This document shows positions 39,728 through 43,133 of a stretch of DNA of 43,133 bases, in pieces. This DNA comes from Vannielia litorea (GTDB lineage Bacteria; Pseudomonadota; Alphaproteobacteria; Rhodobacterales; Rhodobacteraceae). Location: NCBI RefSeq assembly GCF_018424695.1, contig NZ_QTNQ01000030.1:1-43133 (forward strand), given 5' to 3'. The position numbers were made by a program, and so were the translations under genes. Numbering within the stretch: position 1 is the stretch's first letter; every line of letters begins with the position of its first letter. The notes beneath the pieces were generated by a model. The model was not told where the DNA came from. It ran no database searches and worked only from the letters and a program-made list of their open reading frames with translations.

Positions 39728-39949
39728 ATGAAACACGAGTGGGTACTCGACGTCTTGGCGGATGTGCGCGCATACGCATATCGAAATGGGCTGACCGAGC
39801 TGGAGGGCAGGCTGCTGGAGACGATCGAAGTCGCGCGACGGGAAACCGGCTGCGTACCTGCATCGTTCAGGGGAGACGCTTCGGCGGACGGCGATGGCAG
39901 CTGTGCTGGAACAGTTTATCGAAGGCTTGCAACAGGCGAGCACGCTTGA
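39728..39949 (+). CDS. Small protein upstream of and overlapping luxR
   Basis: 73 residues starting MKHEWVLDVLADVRAYAYRNGLTELEGRLLETIEVARRE. The N-terminal two-thirds is a plausible helical protein; from memory, similar short proteins (VLADLRAFA...NGL type) occur in Rhodobacteraceae. The C-terminal third (TGCVPASFRGDASADGDG...) is low-complexity and overlaps the luxR start by 56 nt, so it may be shared sequence with little function. A frameshift or a later luxR start would change this. No function is known. Confidence 0.55.
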   Translation: MKHEWVLDVLADVRAYAYRNGLTELEGRLLETIEVARRETGCVPASFRGDASADGDGSCAGTVYRRLATGEHA

Positions 39950-40610
39950 CGATGTTCAGGCGAGCGTATTCGGCCTGCGCGAGCTCTACGATGTGGAGCA
40001 TGTCGTCTATCATTCGGTGAACGCCACCGGCGGCCAATACGCCGCGCTCACCTATTCCGATGCCTGGGTCGGGCGTTATGTCTCCGAGGAATACGAGCGG
40101 ATCGACCCTGTCGTGGTCGGGTGTTACCAGCGCTTCCACCCAGTGGACTGGCGACGGCTCGACTGGTCGGGCAAGGTCAGCCGCGACTTCATGGGAGAGG
40201 CGCAGGACGCCGGCGTGGGAAACCAGGGCTACACCGTGCCCATTCGTGGCCCCTCCGGCCAGTTCGCGCTCTTCACCGTTTCGCACAATGCAACAGACGC
40301 CAAGTGGACCCGCTTCACCGAGGCCCACACCCGCGACCTGATCCTGGCCGCCCACTACCTCAACCAGAAAGCGCTTGAAATCGAGAACGGCGATTCTGCC
40401 AAATCGCCCACGCGCGCGCTCTCGCCGCGCGAACGCGACGCGCTCACCCTTCTGGCGCTGGGCTACAGCCGGGCACAGGCCGCCGAAAGCCTGGAAATCT
40501 CCGAGCACACCCTGCGCGTTTACATCGAGGGCGCGCGCTACAAGCTCGGCGCGATGAACACCACGCACGCCGTGGCCCTCGCACTGGCACAAGGGCGGCT
40601 GGTTTTCTGA
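39894..40610 (+). CDS. luxR: LuxR-family quorum-sensing regulator
   Basis: 238 residues. The autoinducer-binding domain (about 5-165) keeps all classic ligand-contact residues by position: Trp58, Tyr62, Asp71, Pro72, Trp86 and Gly112. The C-terminal HTH (about 172-238) starts ALSPRERDALTLLALGYSRAQAAESLEISEHTLRVYIEGARYKL. It should therefore bind an acyl-homoserine lactone, presumably made by the LuxI encoded 118 bp downstream. The start is either the ATG at 39894, overlapping the small ORF, or a GTG 9 nt later. An intact ligand set and adjacent synthase make it a paired receptor rather than an orphan. Confidence 0.95.
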   Translation: MAAVLEQFIEGLQQASTLDDVQASVFGLRELYDVEHVVYHSVNATGGQYAALTYSDAWVGRYVSEEYERIDPVVVGCYQRFHPVDWRRLDWSGKVSRDFMGEAQDAGVGNQGYTVPIRGPSGQFALFTVSHNATDAKWTRFTEAHTRDLILAAHYLNQKALEIENGDSAKSPTRALSPRERDALTLLALGYSRAQAAESLEISEHTLRVYIEGARYKLGAMNTTHAVALALAQGRLVF

Positions 40611-40622
40611 GCAGATTGGCAA

Positions 40623-40644
40623 AAGGTTGATGCAACCTTAAGGT
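40623..40644. promoter_or_regulatory. Overlapping palindromes upstream of luxI (lux-box candidate)
   Basis: AAGGTT-N5-AACCTT (40623-40639) and ACCTTAAGGT (40635-40644) overlap, forming a compact dyad cluster 84-105 bp before the luxI ATG. Size and position fit a LuxR-type binding site (lux boxes are about 18-20 bp dyads). Alternatively the first hairpin could lie at the end of luxR mRNA. Confidence 0.45.
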
Positions 40645-40727
40645 GCCGCAAACTTAGAATTAACAATCTTAACGATAACTCCCTAACGTGTTTCCCGTTC
40701 AAAGCAACGAAGACGGAGGGAGTTACC

Positions 40728-41366
40728 ATGTTGCGCTACATCTACGGCGAAGAGCTTTTTCAATATCCGAAACTGCGGGACACCATGTTCCGCGATCGCG
40801 CCCGGCAGTTCCACGAGCGGCTGGGTTGGGACGTCACGGTTGATGACCGCGGCGAAGAACGCGACGAATACGACGCGATGAACCCGCTTTATGTCATCTG
40901 GCAGCGGGCAGACGGCAGCCACGGCGGCTCCATGCGCTTTCTGCCCACCACCGCGCCCTGCATGGTGAACGACCACTTCACCCATCTCACCGATGGCGTC
41001 ACCATTTCGCACCCGCTGATCTGGGAGTGCACCCGCTTTTGCCTCGCGCCCGAGGCCGAGGGCCGGGTCGCCGCCGGGCTGATGCTGGGCGGCGCGGAAC
41101 TGGGGCAGGGCTTTCACCTCAGCGACGCGGTGGGCGTCTTCGATGCCCGCATGGTGCGAATCTATGGCCGCCTAGGCTGGGCCCCCACGGTGCTGGGCAC
41201 CTCCGGCACGGGGCGCGATGCCGTCTCGGTCGGCTTGTGGGAAATGTCCGAGCGCACCCGCTTGGCCATGGCCCGAAAGGCGGGCCTCAGCCCCGCGCTC
41301 TCGCGCCACTGGTTCGACCGGGCCTTCGGCCGGGTTTCCGATGTGCGCGAAGCGGTTTCGGCCTAG
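40728..41366 (+). CDS. luxI: Acyl-homoserine-lactone synthase
   Basis: 212 residues with the invariant LuxI residues in place: Arg24, Phe28, Trp34, Asp46 and Asp49 (ERDEYD), Arg70 (GSMRFLPT), Glu100 and Arg103 (ECTRF). It makes an AHL from S-adenosylmethionine and an acyl carrier protein; acyl length cannot be read from sequence. A ribosome site GGAGGGAG precedes the ATG. It lies just downstream of luxR, with a dyad cluster in the gap, and ccr lies further upstream beyond a terminator. A nested inverted repeat follows the gene. Confidence 0.95.
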   Translation: MLRYIYGEELFQYPKLRDTMFRDRARQFHERLGWDVTVDDRGEERDEYDAMNPLYVIWQRADGSHGGSMRFLPTTAPCMVNDHFTHLTDGVTISHPLIWECTRFCLAPEAEGRVAAGLMLGGAELGQGFHLSDAVGVFDARMVRIYGRLGWAPTVLGTSGTGRDAVSVGLWEMSERTRLAMARKAGLSPALSRHWFDRAFGRVSDVREAVSA

Positions 41367-41386
41367 CGGCCCGGGGGCGGAGCATC

Positions 41387-41490
41387 TAAAGCCTTTCGGG
41401 TTCTGATCGAGAATCCCAGTATCGCTTATCGCGTTCGACCGTAGGGAGAGGCAGCGAATAAGCGATTCAATGTGAACCCGAAAGGCTATA
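41387..41490. repeat. Nested inverted repeat (MITE-like or structured RNA) between luxI and the helicase gene
   Basis: A perfect 14-bp outer inverted repeat (AGCCTTTCGGGTTC at 41390-41403 with its complement at 41474-41487) encloses a second 9-bp inverted repeat (ATCGCTTAT at 41421-41429 with ATAAGCGAT at 41458-41466). Allowing one mismatch, the outer arms extend to TA dinucleotides at both ends (41387 and 41490), as in TA-targeting MITEs. Alternatively it is a leader or sRNA fold. It ends 11 bp before the helicase ATG. Confidence 0.55.
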
Positions 41491-41501
41491 CTCTCCGCCC
41501 C

Positions 41502-43028
41502 ATGAACCTCCCCGCTTTGACCTTCTCCGACGACCAGGCCCAGGCCTGGGACACGCTGGCCGATGTGCTGCGTCGCCACGGTGTCGATCTCGACAACGAG
41601 ACGACAACGCCAATGGCCGAGGGCAAGGGCAGCGTGACGGCGGTGATGGGCAAGGCGGGCTCGGGCAAGACCCTGCTGCTCGCCCGTCTAGCCGATGCGC
41701 TCGCCGAGGCCGGGGTGGATGTGATTTCCGGCGATTGGGAGGGCAAGCCGCGCAAGGATCGCCGCACGCTCGCCATCCTCGCCCCCACGAACAAGGCCGC
41801 CTCGGTGCTGCGGGGCAGGGGGGTGGCCGCCACCACCATCCACCGCATCCTCTACACGCCCGTGTATGACCCGGAATACGAGAAGATCGCCGAGTGGCTG
41901 GCCGGGCAGGGCGAGCGCCCCGAGCCGATGGAGGGCCTGACCGAAGCCGCGCTCGACCGCGCCCAAGCGGTCTACGAAGTGCACAAATCCATCCCCGCCG
42001 CGCTGGCCTCCGCCGGGCTGCGCGGGAGCGATTTCATCACCGGCTGGAAGCGCCGCGAGGAGCCGCTGGATATCGGCTTCATCGACGAATCTTCCATGCT
42101 GTCGGATGACCAATACGAAGACCTGCGCGAAATCTTCCAGGCGCTGGTGCTCTTCGGCGACCCGGCCCAGCTCGCCCCTGTCAAGCAATCGGGCAACATG
42201 GTGTTCGACCGCCTCCCAGAGAAGCGCCGCCTCGAGCTGCACCGCATCCACCGCCAGGCCGATGACAACCCCATCCTCGACCTCGCCCACGCGCTGGCCG
42301 ACCCGGCGCTGGATTTCCAGAGCTTCGAGCAGATGGTGTATGAAAAGGCCCGCGCGGATGACCGGGTGGTGGTGTCCGAACGGGTCGAAGCCGCGCTGAT
42401 GGCCCGCTCTCCGGTGCTGGTCTGGCGCAACAACACCCGCATCCGCCTCATCCACGCCTTCCGCGCCGCTTACCACGCCCCGCCCGATGCGCTGCTGCCC
42501 GGCGAGCCGCTGATCTGCGACGGCATCGAGCTGCCGATGAAGCACCGCAAGAAGCGGCTCGATCTGGAGGCGCGCGGCCTCATCAAGGGGGCGCAGGTGG
42601 TCTACCTTGGGCCGGGCAAGAAGGCGGGCTTCTCCAAACTGCACGTCATCGGCGCCGAGCAGCCGCAGGTCTCGGCGGCCTCGATCGTCAAGATCGAGCT
42701 GCCCGACGAGGAAGAGCCCTTCATCCCCTATGCCGCCCGCATGGGCGCCACCTTCCTGCACGGCGCGGCGGTGACGATCCACAAGGCGCAAGGTAGCCAG
42801 TGGCCCACCGTGCAGGTCTTCGCCCCCGATCTCTTCGTCGCCGCCCGGATGGGCCGGGAGGAGGCCGGTCAGCCGCTGTGGAAACGCCTCGCCTATGTGG
42901 CGATCACCCGCGCCGAGGAGCGGCTGCTGTGGTGCACCCGCAACCGCCTCGCCCGTCCCACCGAGCCGCTCACCACCGCCGATCTGGAAGCCCCGGTCGC
43001 CCCGCTCACGCTGGAAGCGGAAGAGTAG
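41502..43028 (+). CDS. RecD/TraA-like ATP-dependent DNA helicase (UvrD-C2 type)
   Basis: 508 residues. Walker A GKAGSGKT is at 50-57. Motif Ia/Ib-like LAPTNKAASVLRGRG, Walker B in IGFIDESSM, motif III LFGDPAQLAPV, a GxxxTIHKAQGSQ motif V and VAITRAEERLLW motif VI complete an SF1 helicase like RecD or its short viral and bacterial relatives. It is a free-standing helicase, not part of a recBCD operon. I chose the ATG at 41502; a GTG 30 nt upstream would put the start inside the inverted repeat. Biological role unknown. Confidence 0.85.
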   Translation: MNLPALTFSDDQAQAWDTLADVLRRHGVDLDNETTTPMAEGKGSVTAVMGKAGSGKTLLLARLADALAEAGVDVISGDWEGKPRKDRRTLAILAPTNKAASVLRGRGVAATTIHRILYTPVYDPEYEKIAEWLAGQGERPEPMEGLTEAALDRAQAVYEVHKSIPAALASAGLRGSDFITGWKRREEPLDIGFIDESSMLSDDQYEDLREIFQALVLFGDPAQLAPVKQSGNMVFDRLPEKRRLELHRIHRQADDNPILDLAHALADPALDFQSFEQMVYEKARADDRVVVSERVEAALMARSPVLVWRNNTRIRLIHAFRAAYHAPPDALLPGEPLICDGIELPMKHRKKRLDLEARGLIKGAQVVYLGPGKKAGFSKLHVIGAEQPQVSAASIVKIELPDEEEPFIPYAARMGATFLHGAAVTIHKAQGSQWPTVQVFAPDLFVAARMGREEAGQPLWKRLAYVAITRAEERLLWCTRNRLARPTEPLTTADLEAPVAPLTLEAEE

Positions 43029-43034
43029 AGCACC

Positions 43035-43105
43035 GTCATCCTCGGGCTCGACCCGAGGATCTCCCGGCGGCCAGGAGATCCTCGGGTCGAGCCCGAGGAT
43101 GACGG
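43035..43105. repeat. Large inverted repeat with 30-bp perfect arms
   Basis: Arms 43035-43064 and 43076-43105 are perfectly complementary around an 11-nt loop, 6 bp beyond the helicase stop. Each arm also contains its own dyad, CCTCGGG-N5-CCCGAGG. This fits a REP/intergenic repeat element of the alphaproteobacterial CGTCATCCTCGGG type (family recalled, not checked). It may double as a transcript terminator or stabiliser, but no T-run follows. Confidence 0.75.
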
Positions 43106-43133
43106 CGAAACACGCACATCGCCCTCAATACCC

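Noticed and set aside
41472..41501. Upstream GTG start for the helicase gene
   Set aside because: It would place the start inside the inverted-repeat arm and adds ten residues without similarity; the ATG at 41502 is preferred.

Overview
The window looks like chromosomal DNA of a GC-rich alphaproteobacterium of the Rhodobacteraceae (Roseobacter/Rhodobacter group). The evidence is the gene content: a TCA-cycle cluster interleaved with ethylmalonyl-CoA (EMC) pathway genes, a small H-NS/HvrA-type protein, an FYDLN-acid protein, and a LuxR/LuxI pair next to crotonyl-CoA carboxylase/reductase. This arrangement is characteristic of the family. No transposase, integrase, phage structural gene, rRNA or CRISPR array was seen.

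Layout. (1) 1-1150: two small unknown genes, a gene-poor stretch, a bidirectional terminator and tRNA-Ala(GGC). (2) 1223-3962: FYDLN-acid protein, YgjP-type metallopeptidase, GntR/FCD regulator and a secreted TerB-like protein. (3) 4066-16616, minus strand: sucC, three small secreted proteins, sucD, a larger secreted protein, odhA, odhB (two lipoyl domains), an AT-richer MltR-like gene, a membrane protein, a SnoaL/NTF2-like protein and lpdA, ending in a strong terminator. (4) 16847-19754: two glycosyltransferases and mdh. (5) 19901-24026: TauE/SafE permease, small secreted protein, malyl-CoA thioesterase/lyase homologue (mcl2), NnrU-like protein, DUF1737 protein and mesaconyl-CoA hydratase (mch). 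(6) 24310-29670: sdhC, sdhD, sdhA, then glycosyltransferase, sulfotransferase and lipoprotein genes, then sdhB. A duplicated remnant of the sdhB 3' end follows. (7) 29844-34270: membrane and secreted unknowns, DUF1989 protein, aldo/keto reductase, DeoD and an H-NS-like protein. (8) 34456-39570: ethylmalonyl-CoA mutase (ecm), PlsB-like acyltransferase, ccr and a terminator. (9) 39728-43133: small conserved-looking ORF, luxR, luxI, a nested inverted-repeat element, a RecD-like helicase and a large inverted repeat.

How the genes fit together. OdhAB-Lpd, SucCD, Sdh and Mdh cover 2-oxoglutarate to oxaloacetate. Ccr, Ecm, Mch and Mcl2 are EMC-pathway enzymes that turn acetyl-CoA-derived C4/C5 units into glyoxylate, malate and succinyl-CoA, so the two pathways meet inside this window.

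The most notable new observation is a palindromic box, TGTGATCACA. It occurs as a pair upstream of sucC and again as a pair upstream of sdhC, with exactly 21 bp between centres both times. A related single box sits just before the start codon of the GntR/FCD regulator gene. This suggests a shared TCA regulon whose regulator may be that GntR protein. Other points of interest are the secreted proteins embedded in the suc operon, the surface-glycan genes splitting sdhA from sdhB, the sdhB tail duplication with only synonymous differences, and the MITE-like nested inverted repeat after luxI.
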